A DNA stretch of 64,000 bases. Origin: Peromyscus leucopus. Lineage: Eukaryota > Chordata > Mammalia > Rodentia > Cricetidae. The stretch is from contig NC_051071.1 in NCBI RefSeq assembly GCF_004664715.2, forward strand, positions 706,001 through 770,000, given 5' to 3'. Below the pieces are notes generated by a model. The model was not told the DNA's origin, ran no database searches, and saw only the letters and a list, made by a program, of their open reading frames with translations. Position numbers and translations under genes: made by a program. Positions 33,250-45,660 of the stretch are shown piece by piece (within the stretch, counting starts at the first letter, position 1; each line of letters opens with the position of its first letter).

Positions 33250-35740
33250 GTGAGTGCTACGACTGGGGATCCGCCGGCACAGAGCTGCAGCCCTGGCAGA
33301 GTCTTGAGGACTGGGTGGCAATCAGGCTGCACCTGCAGTGCAGAGCCCTGAGCCCAGCGGCTCCACCCAACTTTTGCTCCAGGGTTTGCAGCCCAGAAAG
33401 GCCGGCCCTCAGCCCCTGCCCCTGAACCCGGGTCGCGGAGCTCCGTGGCGTGCGCCAGGATTCCTACCCACAGTGCCAGCTAGGGTAGCTGCGCAGGGAT
33501 GTCTGGCAGGCGCCACTCCTTGCTTCTCGTGGGGGTCCCAGGTTGCTTCAGTAAAGGGACCTGGGTCCTGTTAAGGGGCCCTGGGTCACCGCAGTCCTAA
33601 CCGTGGAGAGAGGTGTGATGACAGGCGGGGCTTTGCAGCAGGGGACTCCGCCCTTGCGCGGTTCCCGCAGCGCCTGGGTGGTGGCGTCTGGCAGACCCTG
33701 AGCGCCCTGGCTTCGCCGCTGCAGATCTGAGTGCCAGAGCCTCTATGTGTGTCAGTCCCGGCGCTGTCTGTGCGCGTTGTCCTTCCAGCTCCTCAGTCCT
33801 GAGCGTCTCGGCCCTGCCTCTCCCGCCGCACCCACCCACAGGGATCTGACAGCCTCTGTGCGATGCTGGAAAATCCCAGGTCCCTGCAACCCAGCAGCGC
33901 CTGTGCTCAGAGAGAAACTGAGATCTAGAGCTGGAAGGCTTTGGCTCAGACGCGGTAGCGTCTGCACATCACCTCAGGATGCACCCATCTGACATCCTCA
34001 TGAATGTAGCCTGTGGGGAGGGCTGATCCTTGCATTCCCCAACAGAGAGGGGCAGGCCTCCATTTTCAGGAGCTATGGCCAGACTTCAATGACTTGAGCT
34101 CTGGCAAGTGATAGAGATTCGAACCCAGGGCTCCTTGATTCCAGCATGCTTCCTTCCAAGCCCAAGTTGCTACTGACAGCAGTGTGGCCCTTGGCCATGT
34201 TGCATAAACCAATAGGTACAGCTGCTTCCTCTGGGAGAAAGTGGACAGGGAGGGAATGAGCTTGGGGACAGCTCACTGTGGGCTCCTAGCCTGGAGTACC
34301 TCCTCCCAGGAGACTGTCCCTTCTCCCTCCTAGCCAAGAGAGGAGGAACTTCCGCAGTGGCTGTTGAGAGTAACTAAGCAAGTGGCACGGAAAGCGGGAT
34401 CCCTCCTGAGACGGCCAACCTGTGACCTGGGGGTGGATGGGGAGGGCATCCTCAGACTTGGCAGGCCCTCCAGACATTTATCTAATGGTGGTGGAGGTAA
34501 TGGCTGGGTGCATGTAGGGTAATTTCATGCTTTCAGACTATAATTGATACTTCTGGCCCTCCCGTAAACAGGAGCCCTCAGAGGGAGCACAGGTGCCCAC
34601 TCCCTACATTTGTACTTTTTGTCCCGGGGGAAGGAGGGCTGGGGTTGTCATGGCAAGGAGACTAGGTTCTGAGCTATGGCGTGTGCCTGGTAGTCTTGGC
34701 CCTGGGGCATCTTCCCAGTCTCGGCCTGCTCGTCTGGAACTTTAGATCCCCTCTAAGCAGGAAACCCCTGTGCACAGCAGCCCCTCAGGAGTGTGGATGG
34801 CCATTGTCGTGGCTGGGTCCCCTGGGTTCCTTTTGGAAATGGAGCTCAAGTGTTGTCTGGCCCACCTGTCTCTTATGTCTTGGCTCTGAGTAGCCTATTG
34901 TATGCACAGTGGTGAGTCACCCTCACTTACAGTGGAGGAGAGTGGACAGAGGCACATGGGTCCTAGTGTGTGACTGCTGTGTATGACTGGCAGCTCAGGA
35001 GCTTTCATTGACTACAGGGAAAGACTCCCCTGTGCCTCCCCCGGGAACCTGGAAGCTGGAGCAGACAGGTTTCATGGAGTAATACTGGTCCTGACCATGC
35101 CCAGATGGGCAGGTGATGGGAGTGCCTGGCAACCTGTACAACCTCCTAGGCTAGAAGTTCCTTCCCAGTTGTGGTGAGGATAGGGAGGGTGCTGCTGGGG
35201 TCTGACAGCACAGTGCTTCTCCATGCTGGTTCTGGTGTGACACTGAGGCCTGTGGCTGCCACTCTGGCTGTGGCTGCCTGTTGATCTCAAGTGGCCAGGA
35301 AAACCGTACCGAACACTGCAACAAGGTAGAGGAAGGAGATGATGCTCCATGGCAGACAGGACTTGATCTGAACCCAACATGCTAGCTGTGTAGTTCTCCG
35401 TGTCTCAGTTTCCCCAGCTGTTGGAGGGATCTCTATAGCCATGTGTGCAGTGCCAGTCTTGACACAGCGAGGCTGTAAGGTGGTCTTGGGAGCAGAGGTC
35501 GCTTCTTTGCATTGCAGCCCATGTGACCACAGTGGGGTAAGAGGGCTAGGAAGACATCTGAACCAGGAGTGGACGTGATGGATCCTGTGCTGGCGCCGCC
35601 AACAGGCACTGGGACTTGAGTAAGGCCTGTGTACTTGCTAAGCCTAGATGTCCCTGGAGGTAGCTGTAGACCTGGCTGAGCTGAGGTAAAGACAGGCAGG
35701 CATGTGCGTGTGCGCATGTCTGTGTCTGTGCGTGTTTGAT
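33250..35740 (+). other. Start of probable intron 1
   Basis: The first 550 bases are still CpG-rich, then composition falls to background. A MIR fragment lies at 34060-34175 (antisense, tagagattcgaacccagggc). No further exon is evident. Confidence 0.4.
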
Positions 35741-35741
35741 A

Positions 35742-36090
35742 TTATAACTAGGTGCCACAGACCAGGGGCTTTATGGGGAAATTTATTTTTGGACAATGCT
35801 GGAGCCCAAACAGTCAAGATCAAGGCATCAGCAGACTGATTCTCTCTCCTTGGCTTGTAGACAGCATTCCCTCCCTATGTCCTCACAGATTTGTCCCTCT
35901 GTGTGTCTGTGTCCTGATGTCCTCTTCTTCTAAGAACACTGTGCTGATTGGATGAGGGCATTAGAGTGACCTCATTCCATCTTCATGACCTCTGTCAAAG
36001 CCTCTTCTCCACATACAGCCACAGTCTAAGGTGTGGGGGTCAGGACTATACTGTGTGGATTCAGCTCATAACAGGTGGAGGCATGGGAGC
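35742..36090 (-). repeat. Old MaLR-like LTR, antisense
   Basis: gccacagaccaggggcttta, gtcaagatcaaggcatcagc and tgtcctgatgtcctcttc follow the order of inverted MST/MLT-type LTRs (3' end first). Confidence 0.5.
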
Positions 36091-36392
36091 CTGGCTTAGC
36101 CACCGTTTACTGCCATGGCTTCTGTGTAAGCAGCTGGAAGGGACCCAAGGATGCTCCGGATGTGCCCACCCCCACACAGGACAATGAGGCCTGGAGAAGG
36201 ACCAGCACCCATCCAGGGTCAAGGAGAGTATTTGGTACATCTATCTAACACACTTGGAATGTGGCACTTGCTCCTCCTATCCCAGGAGTGGGCAGTGTGT
36301 GGCCACAAGCTGTCTGCCTGGGTACCACTAACATACCAGAGCAGGTCACCAGCCGCGGTGGGGAACAAACAATACCAGATATCATGCCTTCA

Positions 36393-36450
36393 TCCTGGAA
36401 ATATTTACTAGGTACCTACCGTATGCTTGCGCCGCTCCAGGCTCTGAGAC
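36393..36450 (-). repeat. MIR fragment, antisense
   Basis: tttactaggtacctaccgta followed by ccaggctctgag matches the reverse complement of the MIR 3' end. Confidence 0.45.
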
Positions 36451-36593
36451 TTTGCAGCAAACAAAAATGTGAGGAAACTATCAGTTTCTTGAAACTTGCA
36501 TCCTAGGTGTGTGTGGGAAGCATTGACAGAGGATATGATGACCTCTCAGTGTTAGCGGAAAATGTTTAAGAAAACCAATTTCATTAAAGAGGT

Positions 36594-36699
36594 ACAGAGC
36601 GAGATCCAGGACAGGCCCCAAACCTACACTGAGAAACCCTATCTCAAAAAACCAACCAACCAACTAACCAACCAACCAAACAAACAAACAAACAAACAA
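36594..36699 (+). repeat. B1 3' fragment with (CCAA)n/(CAAA)n tail
   Basis: acagagcgagatccaggaca and actgagaaaccctatctcaa are the 3' third of B1. The tail is ccaa then caaa units. Confidence 0.75.
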
Positions 36700-36716
36700 A
36701 GGCAGCAGAGGGGAGC

Positions 36717-36920
36717 TGGAGAGATGGCTGAATGGTTAAGAGCACTGGTTGCTCTTCCAGAGGACAAGGGTTTGATTCCCAGCACCTACATGGTGGCTCA
36801 CAGGCTTCTGTAACTCCATCTCCAGGGGAATCTGATGGCCCTTCTGGCCTCCTCAGACACCAGGGGCACAGGTGGTGCACACAAATACATGCAGACAAAA
36901 CACTTGTACACATAAAGTAA
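36717..36920 (+). repeat. B3 SINE
   Basis: gctggagagatggctgaatg, gagcactggttgctcttcc and gtaactccatctccagggg, then gcagacaaaacacttgtac, give a near full-length sense B3. Confidence 0.85.
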
Positions 36921-36929
36921 GATCAATAC

Positions 36930-39590
36930 ACAGTGCATCTTGCATGTGAACTCAGCACTCCCACACAAGGAAGAAAGGCCAGCATGTCTGAGGTGGCATT
37001 ACTGCCCGATCTTCTTTGTAACGGGATATAGAGTCCAAAGCAGGAAACAGTGTTGTTTTCATTCTGGGGGCGGTGTACATGGCTTTGGAAACCCATGATT
37101 GCAGAGAAATGGGATGTTCCATTCTGTAGGAGTCACTGCCCTTTGCACAGAGCACAGACGGGCACCTCATTGTCCATGGCTGGGTGGAGCCGAGTACGGG
37201 CAGACACTGGGTCCCATCTCTCCTAACAACTCCACTGTGGGTGAGGTACAACAGAGATGAATCCCCCTAACCCTGAAATGTGTCAGGAGTCACATTTGGT
37301 CAGGACTCTGAGGACCGTGAACTGGACTGACGTTCTCTGATTCCTTATGCTCTGTATCCCCAAACTCTGACTTTATTTCCTATGATGGTCAAGGTTAATT
37401 CCTCAGCTAGCTACCCCAAATTAAGTTTCTGATAATGAGGTGGTCTTTTCTAGAATTAGATTTGAAGCTGATGAAAGATTGGGAAGTCCATTCTGGTATC
37501 CCAGGAAAGGGAGTGTCCTGTGACCCTTTGAGTGTTCCTAAATTACCCTGGCCCACACCGGAGAGCTCTGAACTGGCCAGAGGGAAGAGGGTTAGCCCTG
37601 AGGAAGGCCCTGTCCTGTCACTGGCCCTTTAAAAGGGGCCATGGCCTATTCTCAGGGCCAGGCCAGGCCACAGTTGCTGACATTGGCAGCTGTTGGGACT
37701 CAGGGATGCTGGCCTCGTGCCCACCTGCTTTAGAGTCTGCGGCTGTCCTCTGCACGGGCTCCTTGTAGCCTTCCTCGTGCTTTCCTGGGGCTGTACCAGC
37801 CTCATCGGAGGTGTGGTGGGACCTGCTCTGGAGCTGGGCCTCCTGGACTGGCTTCTTGCCGTCCTCTGTATTTCCCCGATCATGTATCAGGGTCTTGGGA
37901 GACTGAGGGTGCTGGGCACTTGGTACCATTGCCAGCTTCCTGGCAGAGCTTCAAAGAGCAGGTAAAACGGCCACTGCAGGAAGACACTGTGACAGGCAGT
38001 GGCAGCTCTTGGATTTAGTCACTATCATGTGCTGTGATGGGGGCTTCTAGGCTGCTTTGAGCACGTTGGGCTTCAACTAAATTGCTGCGGAGAACCCCAA
38101 GGCTGCTGGTCCCTGCAGAGTAACTCGAGTGTCTCATCTCTGTTTACTACAGGAATGTTTCCACCACCACACAGCTCAGGGCTTCTAGGGTATCCGCAGC
38201 ACCCAGGCACGACAGACAGGCTTGTATGTCACCTCAGCAGCCATGCTCATGGGGGCACTTCCTCGGGGCCCTGGGCCAGACTGGGGATCTGCTTTCTCCT
38301 GTATCCTCCTCATACCTCACAGGGCTAGTGCTGGGGTTCCCTCACACAGAGGGAAACTGAGGCCTTGCATGTCCCAGCAGTTACCTGGTGTCACAGGATT
38401 GGTTAGTGGAGGGGCTGGAATTTGAACCCCAAGGGGCCCAGCTGCCCTGTGTCGCCCTAATGGAGTGGATTGTGTCTGGTCCTTCTCCACCTGTGTGCCC
38501 TGGCCATCAGCTGGGGCAGTTTCTGTTGCTTGGTGATATGAATGAGTGCTTTGTGTGCACAGGGGCATTACCTCCGAGCTTCTTAGAGGGATTTGCATAC
38601 CTGTCTTCTCACCTGAGCCAGGGAGCCTTGCTCCAACTTCCCAGGTACAGGATTTGCTGGCATACATCTCCAGCAGCCTCCTCTGCCTTCCGTGAAGTCT
38701 CCCCCTGCGGTCACTGATCCACACTTGGACAGCTCTGATCCCAAGAGAGGGATTCTTACCACGTGTAGCTCACATGCCTCCCTATAGGTCATCTGGACTC
38801 CTGGTCCCTTCAATACACAGCTCTGACTCCTGCCTCATGCATGCAGGGCCTTGGCCCTCCAGAGTCCACTGTCCACTTGAAGAGGTCAGTCACAATGCCT
38901 ACTTCTCCTCTGGTTCCCACAGCCCTGCCCTGCCAGGGTCTCCCTTGGTGCAACTTCGGGATAGCTCTTGCCCCACCTTGTACCTTAGCGTACCTGTAGG
39001 TAAGAACAGGGGCACCATGGAGTATGTGGCCCTGCCTGCCAGGAAGTCGGCTTCTGAGGCTGACATCATTTCAGGTAAATGTGCCTGCTGGTCTTCCTCA
39101 TCTGGTGTTTTCACCATGTTCCCTTTTGGGGGAAGTATTTTGGCCTTCAGCTTTGGTTAGGGTTAGGGTTCTGATGCGGAAGTACTGACAGTCTGACAGG
39201 GAAGAGGCACCTGAGTTGCATGCACAGTGACAGCCTTTTGGCTCTGCGGGGAGGATTAGGGCAGGTGGGAGGGGGAGGCTTTCATTCTAAGACCCTTATT
39301 TTTGCTGTTTGGCTCAGTGAAGGGGCTGGTCCCGGATGCTCTCTGCCTGGGGGCTTTTGGCTGGTGGTGAACATGTGTGTCTCAAGCAGGTACTCTATGG
39401 ATGCTATTGGGGGTCTCATGCCACCTGCTCCATGGCTGAAGAGTTCCCCATCTGAGGGTAGTCTGTAGTCAGTGGAGAGTGTAGTCAGTAGGGGCCCCTT
39501 TGGCACAGTGGGGTTCCAGGACCCCTTGTTAGGTATGTTCCTCCAACTACCCTTTGCCTCAGTTTACCCACCTGTGAGCAGAGCTAGCAC
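36930..39590. other. Probable intronic unique DNA
   Basis: Contains one clear MIR (38340-38435, antisense: gggaaactgaggccttgcat ... gctggaatttgaacccc). A frame at 38774-39160 near a gtaaat at 39076 was examined but lacks a convincing acceptor and homology. No gene is called. Confidence 0.4.
38340..38435 (-). repeat. MIR SINE, antisense
   Basis: Both MIR signature blocks are present in reverse order: gaaactgaggccttgc, and ggagggg with ctggaatttgaacccc. Confidence 0.7.
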
Positions 39591-39593
39591 CAG

Positions 39594-39776
39594 CTTTTTT
39601 TTTGTTTTTGTTTTTAATTTTTTGTTTTTTGTTTTTTGATACAAGGTTTCTCCATGTAGTTTTGGTGCCTGTCCTGAATCCCGCTCTGTAGACCAGGCTG
39701 GCCTTGAACTCACAGAGATCTGCCTGGCTCTGCCTCCTGAGTGCTGGATTAAAGGCATACGCCACTGCCGACTGGC
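39594..39776 (-). repeat. B1 SINE with target-site duplication
   Basis: A T-rich tail, then caaggtttctccatgtagtt, gaccaggctggccttgaact and gagtgctggattaaaggc. caccagctttt occurs on both flanks (about 39588 and 39781). Confidence 0.85.
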
Positions 39777-39799
39777 ATAACACCAGCTTTTGGGGATTC

Positions 39800-40850
39800 G
39801 TCAAGATCCGGTAGATACTTGGAAGTAGGAGTGTAGGGACATCTGAAACACCCCGTACCACTTGGGGACACCCAAAGTCACCCTCTTCTTGAAGTCAGCT
39901 TACCTCTTATGCCACTTAACGGTGTGCCTTTCTCTTTGCCACTTCTCAGCCCAGCACCATTGCAGATCTGTTTACACTGCTGATCTCTAGGGAGTGAGTG
40001 CCCAGGTGGAGCATCCTCAGAGGCAGAGGCCCGTGTGGTGTGTTGAGTCATGTCTCCTGAGTTGAGCTTTCTGGGCCTTGGGATCTTCAGACACAGGAGC
40101 AGGGAGGGACAGTGAGGTGGCAGTGTGATTCCAGTCAGCATGCTGGAATAGAAGCCACTGTCCCTGCAGGATTCCGTCCTCAGGGCTGGGCAAGCCTCAG
40201 ACTCCCTCCCAGAGCCTCGGAGCCTCTTAGAGTGTTCTTGATAGGGAGCTGGTTCCCTGACACCTGCCCTGGGAGAGTGAATGGGGGCAGCTGGCCCTGC
40301 TTCATACTTGGCTCCTTTGCCACTCAGAAAACACAATTCCCTGGGACTTCAGTGTCCCCAGGATCTGACATGGCAAATGACACCTTCAAGCCTGTGTCCC
40401 CACTCCCCCACTGGTGCTTTAGTAGGCACAAAAGCAGAGCCCCGAGGACTTCACTGTCACCAAGATTACTTGTGACTTTCCAGTTTTTTGTCCTTAATGG
40501 TCTTGGCTTCAGTTCTGAGTGGGCACAGAAGGGAGGTGGTGCTGTTGGTTCACTAGGAGGGGACCCTGGGAAGCTGGAGGGAGAGAATGTTGGGGGAGAG
40601 GCAGGAGGAAACCTCAGGATCGGTGCGCATCACCAGGGGTGATGGGTGATGGGTGATGGGCTTGATTCTTCTGCAGCCTGCTGGGAACATATTAATATCC
40701 TCACAGTCCCACGAAGAAGCTGGGGTCTTTCTCCTAGACAGTGACTCCCCTAGGAACAGGGCTGGTTGGGAGAGCTTAAATCCCACATGTCCTGGGTGAG
40801 GTGAGCAAAACTCCCTGAGGTGATGGAAGGTGCCCCAGGGATGCAGGGCA
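39800..40850. other. Probable intronic unique DNA
   Basis: No exon or large repeat. A small tandem of gtgatgg units lies at 40637-40661. Confidence 0.35.
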
Positions 40851-40857
40851 GTGTGCT

Positions 40858-41080
40858 GGGAGAAGGGAGGAGGGGGAGGGGACAGGTGAAAGAGTTACAG
40901 GAGGTGGGGGGGGGAGGATATGGGAGGAGGGGGAGGAGAGGAAAGGGAAGAGGAAGAAGGAAGGAAGGGGGAGAGGGAAGAAGAGAAGGGAGACAGAAGG
41001 GGGACAGAAATGGAGGAGGTGGAAGAAGAGGTAGAGAAGGAAGAGAAAAATGAGGGGAAGAGGTCAAGGGAGGGGTCACC
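40858..41080 (+). repeat. Long GGA/GAA purine tract
   Basis: More than 200 bases of nearly pure A/G on the plus strand. Its mirror-image and triplex potential resembles the tract at 28228. Confidence 0.85.
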
Positions 41081-41489
41081 TTGAGGCATGCTGCCACCTC
41101 GTGTTTCTGGGTCTAGCCTCAGCCGGGGTGAGGCTTCCTCTGTTCCAGGAATCAAGGTCTGTCCCACTCAAGCTCAGAGCTGTTCCAGATGTTCTGGAAG
41201 TCTTCATTCGCTAGCTCTTCTGTCTTCACTGCTAACCCTGCTTATATTCTCCCTGCCCCTCCAACCATTGATCTGGGCTCTGCCGACTTTCCACTCAAGT
41301 TCTGGCCTGCCCCAGCTCCACACGCTCACAGAGCCTTCCAACTCTATCACAGACAGTGTCACCTCCCTCCTTGCCCCCGAACCCATGGAGTTTCCTGCTG
41401 AAGACTCAGGTCAGGCCTGGCTGCTGTGCAACCCAGGGTTGCTACTGACCCTCTCTGATGCACTCCTTCTTAGATAATGTGAGGGCTGG

Positions 41490-41965
41490 ATACTGGTTCC
41501 CGGGGGGCCCCCTGTCCTAATTCTTGGAAGTTGTCACTGTGTCAGCTTTACATGGGCAGAGGGAGTGTTCAGATGTGACTAAATGAGGACCTCGCCGTGG
41601 GGACGTGATTCTGGGTTACCCAGGTGGGTCTGCATTGGTGAGAGGCAGGTCAGAAGAGATTGAAAACTAACAACCGAAACAGAGCCAGGAGGGGAGCTTC
41701 CGGGCTGCTGGCTGCAAATATGGAGGAAGGGTCATGAGCCACGGGATACGGGAGGCCAACAGGGCAGATGTCTCAAAGAACCAGCCTTGGTGCACCTCAA
41801 GTCCTCCTTTGCGGCCACCCCAAACTCTTTACCCTATGGGGGATCTTGCTTTGATGGGGTTCAACTCCTGCACATTCATAAGTGCCCACTTGGACATCAC
41901 TCTACTAGGAAGCCTTCCCAACACCCCCGTGGGGCTGATGTGTCCCAGGCACCTCTGAGGATGGA
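41490..41965 (+). repeat. Old MaLR/MLT-like LTR, sense
   Basis: gttcagatgtgactaaatga, ggacgtgattctgggttacc and gctgcaaatatggaggaag follow the order of ancient MLT-type LTRs. Assignment is by recall. Confidence 0.4.
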
Positions 41966-41999
41966 AGCCAGATGAGATTCTTCACTGTGGTTCTGTGTG

Positions 42000-43430
42000 T
42001 CCCAGGGTAGAGTGCAGCATAGCTGGACGGGGAGAGACTCTTGTCTCTCACCACTAGACAACCCTGACTTTGGGCCTGGTTGTGTCCTGCTGGGCTCTCA
42101 TACCCCGCCCCCCCTCCCCATATGGGACCTGGCTGGCTCTCAATGCTCATGGTGAAGGGAGATGATCCCTGCTGGTCCTGGTCACCTGGAAACTGTAACA
42201 CAGAGCCAAGGTCCAGGGAGGTGCTCTGGCTGTTGTCCCTGGTAGCCATGTGGAACAAGCAGAATAGTGGCTTGGGATGCCAGTGGCCAAGCCTGGCTGA
42301 CATCAGTTGTATAGCTGTGCCTCCCACGGTCTCTAGGATAGTCAGTGCATGTCTCTTTCTGATCTGGTGGCTGTCTGCATTCCATGGCTTGTAGCCACAT
42401 CACTGCAATCTCTAAGGCCAGGGCCTGCCACCCTCTCTTCCATCCTCCCATGGTGACCTGAGTATGTAAATTTCCTCGGCTTCCTTCTCATAAGGACAGT
42501 TGTTATGTCACCCGGACAGTCCTGAGTGACATGGATTTTAACTTCATGGCATCTTAATCAAAACACAAAACCCCCATTACCCCCACAAGTACCATATTTC
42601 CACATTTTGAGGAAGAAACTGACATCTTTTGGAACAGTCTGTGGTTGGGGTGGGTACATCTCCTCTTGTGGTACACATATAGTCTGAGATTGTGAGAATG
42701 ACTTCTCATAGAGTGAAGGATGTTTCTCTTAATTCACTAAATTTAAACATCCCGTGTGCCTTGGGCTTGCCACTTCCAAAGTCAGTAGACAGGGTTGTCT
42801 CTTCAGAAGCAGGGAAGCATACTGAGCCTGAAGTACCTAGGACTTCTGAGATCTGGGTGCTGCCTCGGGAGGTGCTGCTGAGGAGTGGCTCTGAGTATGG
42901 TTGGGGGCGGGGCATCAGAGGGAGGGAGGGTGATGTCATCTGCTGTCCATCCAAGCAGACACCATAGGCCAAGAAAGCCACTGTCCATTCCAGCAGCATC
43001 TCTCAAGCTCCCAGGGCCCCAGGACCCAGCACTGCCGAGGACCCTGAAGTGCTTTTCTGTGGGTTGCACTTAAGGTTATTTGCTGAGCTAGAAATTAAAA
43101 TACAGAATTTTTAAAAAGCTGTTAAATTAAAAGTGTAATAAACGCTCTCACGTGAACCCATGAACATAGTTAGTGAGTGTGGAATTCACTCTGCAGATTT
43201 GTGACTCTCCTTAGCACCCGGCTTCCCAGACAGTGTGACCAGACTCTGATGTCTGGTTCTGTGATATCACGTGAGACAGTGAGGGTGACCGTCAGCTTCT
43301 GTCACCACCAGAAAGGACCCATGGCAATCATGTATAAGCAGAAAATGCTTCCGTGAGTGCCCCTCCATGGGGGTTCCAGGGCTTTCAGGCCCCTGGTGGG
43401 GTGTGGGTCCAATGGTGGGGGCACATGGCA
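42000..43430. other. Probable intronic unique DNA
   Basis: No exon or young repeat identified. Composition shifts to AT-rich around 43080-43150. Confidence 0.35.
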
Positions 43431-43439
43431 GAGTAATTC

Positions 43440-43620
43440 TTCTCAGTTTGTAGCAGGAAAGCAGAAGAGGATAAGGAGGAGGCTAGGGCTCCACTGTGTG
43501 CTTTGAGGACACACTCCCTGTGGCCGGAACTTCCATTGGCCACACCCCCTAAAGATTATGCCACCACCTCCCAATAGTACCACCTGAGGACCTAGCCTTC
43601 CTCACTGGGGCCTTAGAAAA
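43440..43620 (-). repeat. Old MaLR-like LTR fragment, antisense
   Basis: gccacaccccctaaagatta and ccaccacctcccaatagtac are inverted 5'-region blocks of MaLR LTRs. An A-rich run follows. Confidence 0.4.
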
Positions 43621-43857
43621 ATAATAAATAAATAAAAAATAAAACAAACAAACAAAACCCAAACCAAACCAACCAATGAACAAAACCAAAGCAAACTGTC
43701 ACAACATCCCTGCATGATGCAAAGCCTCATGTTCCTCTCAAGGTGCAGATGACATGCCTCCATTCCCAAGACCCAACATGTCCATCCTGTCCTAGTGCTT
43801 CTTGGAAGTCCAAATTCAAAATAAAAACAAGATCTACCAAACAAAAAGCCCAAGTTC

Positions 43858-44040
43858 AACTGGGCAGTGGTGGCAGACACCTTTGTCCCAGCACTCAGAG
43901 GCAGAGACAGGCAGATCTCTGAGCTTGAGGCCAGCCTGGTCTACAGATCGAGTTCCAGGACAACCAAAGCTCCACACAGAGAAACCTTGTCTTGAAAAAC
44001 AAAATAAAACAAAAAACAAAAAAGAAGAAGAAACCAAAAA
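43858..44040 (+). repeat. B1 SINE with target-site duplication
   Basis: ctgggcagtggtggcagaca, gaggccagcctggtctacag and gagaaaccttgtcttgaaaa. agcccaagttcaa on the left and agtccaagttcaa on the right (43845 and 44047) are a duplication with one mismatch. Confidence 0.85.
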
Positions 44041-44069
44041 ACAAAAAGTCCAAGTTCAAAGCTTCTGAG

Positions 44070-45390
44070 ACTCAAAAATACTAAGCTGTGAGCCCCCATA
44101 ATTTTTTTTAAAAAGAAAATTATACTTTCTTAGGTAAACATTCTAATTTAAAATTGAGGAATAGGAAAATAGGAGATATTGGCTCACAGCAAGACGAGAA
44201 CACAGCAGAGCAGACATGAAACCCTGAATCTGCATGGTTGCCATCTGAGGTGCACTGCAGAAGGATGCAGGCCCCTGACGGGATAGGCATCCCTGCCACC
44301 TCGGCTTGCTGGCTGTAGCACCCTGGCCCCCCTCTGATGGGTTTCTATTCCACCCGCAGCTTCCCTCCGCATCTCTTCATCTGTGTGGTCCTGAGGTGGG
44401 GACATCACAGGCTACAGCTTCAGTGTGTGGTTTTATGCAGCACTCTTTTCGAGGCTGTTTGTAGGAATTCCAGTCCGGTAGCACTTGGCCTGGCCTTTGG
44501 GGGCCTTCCTTTGTCATGCCAGTGAAAGCCATCATGACCCATGACCCCACATTCTGTACCCCTGTGCAGCCAGCCCCTCGTGGACAGCTCAAGATCTATG
44601 AGCCAGGGAGTAGGGGTGGGAGGTTGTGTCAAAGCTGGCTTGGACCACAACTGCTGAGGTGGCTTCTGGATGCCTTGTTGGCCGAATTTAGGGCTGGGGC
44701 ACACAGGGCACCCAAGTGCTCGTTCAAGAAAGTGTTCTGTCCTGGAAGTTCTCTGAGGCAGCTCTTGTACACCTCTAGTTTCTGTGCCCGTGGTGCCTCT
44801 GTGGTCACTCGCCTGTCCCTCAAGAGCCCTGAGTGTCATGTGCCTTGGAACTAGCAGCCACACCCACCAGCTAAAGCTTCACATAGGCTCTTTATAGTCA
44901 AGCGGAAGTTTCTAAATCTTTCTGCTTTGCTCCTCTCTGCTCCTCATTCTTGTTAATCTGGCTAAAGGTAGCTGGCAGTTACCACACTACAGTGGTGCCC
45001 ATGCCAAAGCCTGAATGTTGTGTTGCCATGACATGGTTTCTGTCAGATAAACTAGCCTGTCCTTCTGCCCTTCCTCCCACATTCTGTCGGGGTGCTGGAA
45101 AATACAGCCATATTCTTTACTGAGGTCTAGCAAGGAGACCTCTGACCCAGTTCCGGGTAGAATCCCCTTTCCATCTGAATCCTCCTCAGCAAAGACTCCA
45201 CTGTGTCCATTTCCTGTAGCGTCTCATCTTCTGAGCTCCCCAGGATGGTCCCCCTGAGCTCTTCCAACAGCTTCCCAGGTCTCCTCTATCCTGTTCCTCC
45301 AGATGCTTCCAAACTCCTTCCTCAGCCCCTAGGCTCTTCTTCCTCCTCAGGCACAATTGCAGGCAACAACTTGACCTCTTAGTATAAACT
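44070..45390. other. Probable intronic unique DNA
   Basis: An A/T-rich stretch (44095-44165) and then unique sequence. Overlapping frames at 44420-44863 on both strands have no domain I recognise. Confidence 0.35.
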
Positions 45391-45394
45391 TCCG

Positions 45395-45660
45395 TTAGTT
45401 TTCTGTTGCTATCACAAAATACCCGGGGACGTTTAACGTATGAAGAGAAAGTGCCCATTTGGATCTGGAGTTCTAGAGATACCAGTCCCTCAAGGGGCAG
45501 GTCCATTGCTTTTAGGCCTCTGATAGGTTGTCGACGGTGGCAGTGGGACATTTTGTAGAAGAGTAAAACAGTTCATCTCATAGCGGTGAAGCAAGAGGAA
45601 GTGGAGAGGTGGGGACCTTACTGCTTCTGAGGCTGTGACAGTTTCTTTTAGTCATCTAAA
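45395..45660 (-). repeat. Old MaLR-like LTR fragment, antisense
   Basis: gttagttttctgttgctatc and acaaaatacccgg match the inverted 3' end of MaLR-type LTRs. The rest is diverged. Confidence 0.5.

Larger units (their letters stand above)
32150..33800 (+). promoter_or_regulatory. CpG-island promoter
   Basis: CpG density rises sharply at about 32.2 kb, peaks at 32.9-33.25 kb and falls away by about 33.8 kb. This contrasts with the CpG-poor flanks. The peak has GC boxes, an NRF1-like site, two ZNF143-like sites, no TATA box and a downstream ATG with splice donor. That is the architecture of a TATA-less housekeeping promoter. Divergent transcription on the minus strand is possible but not shown. 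Confidence 0.8.

Noticed and set aside
32839..33321. 160-codon minus-strand frame across the promoter
   Set aside because: Arg/Ala/Pro-rich frame typical of GC-rich antisense DNA. Divergent transcription is possible but there is no coding evidence.
38990..39080. Possible internal exon ending at gtaaat (39076)
   Set aside because: No convincing acceptor and no recognised protein. The frame also runs well beyond the donor.
39150..39172. Interstitial telomere-like (TTAGGG) repeat
   Set aside because: Only two to three imperfect units, well within chance.
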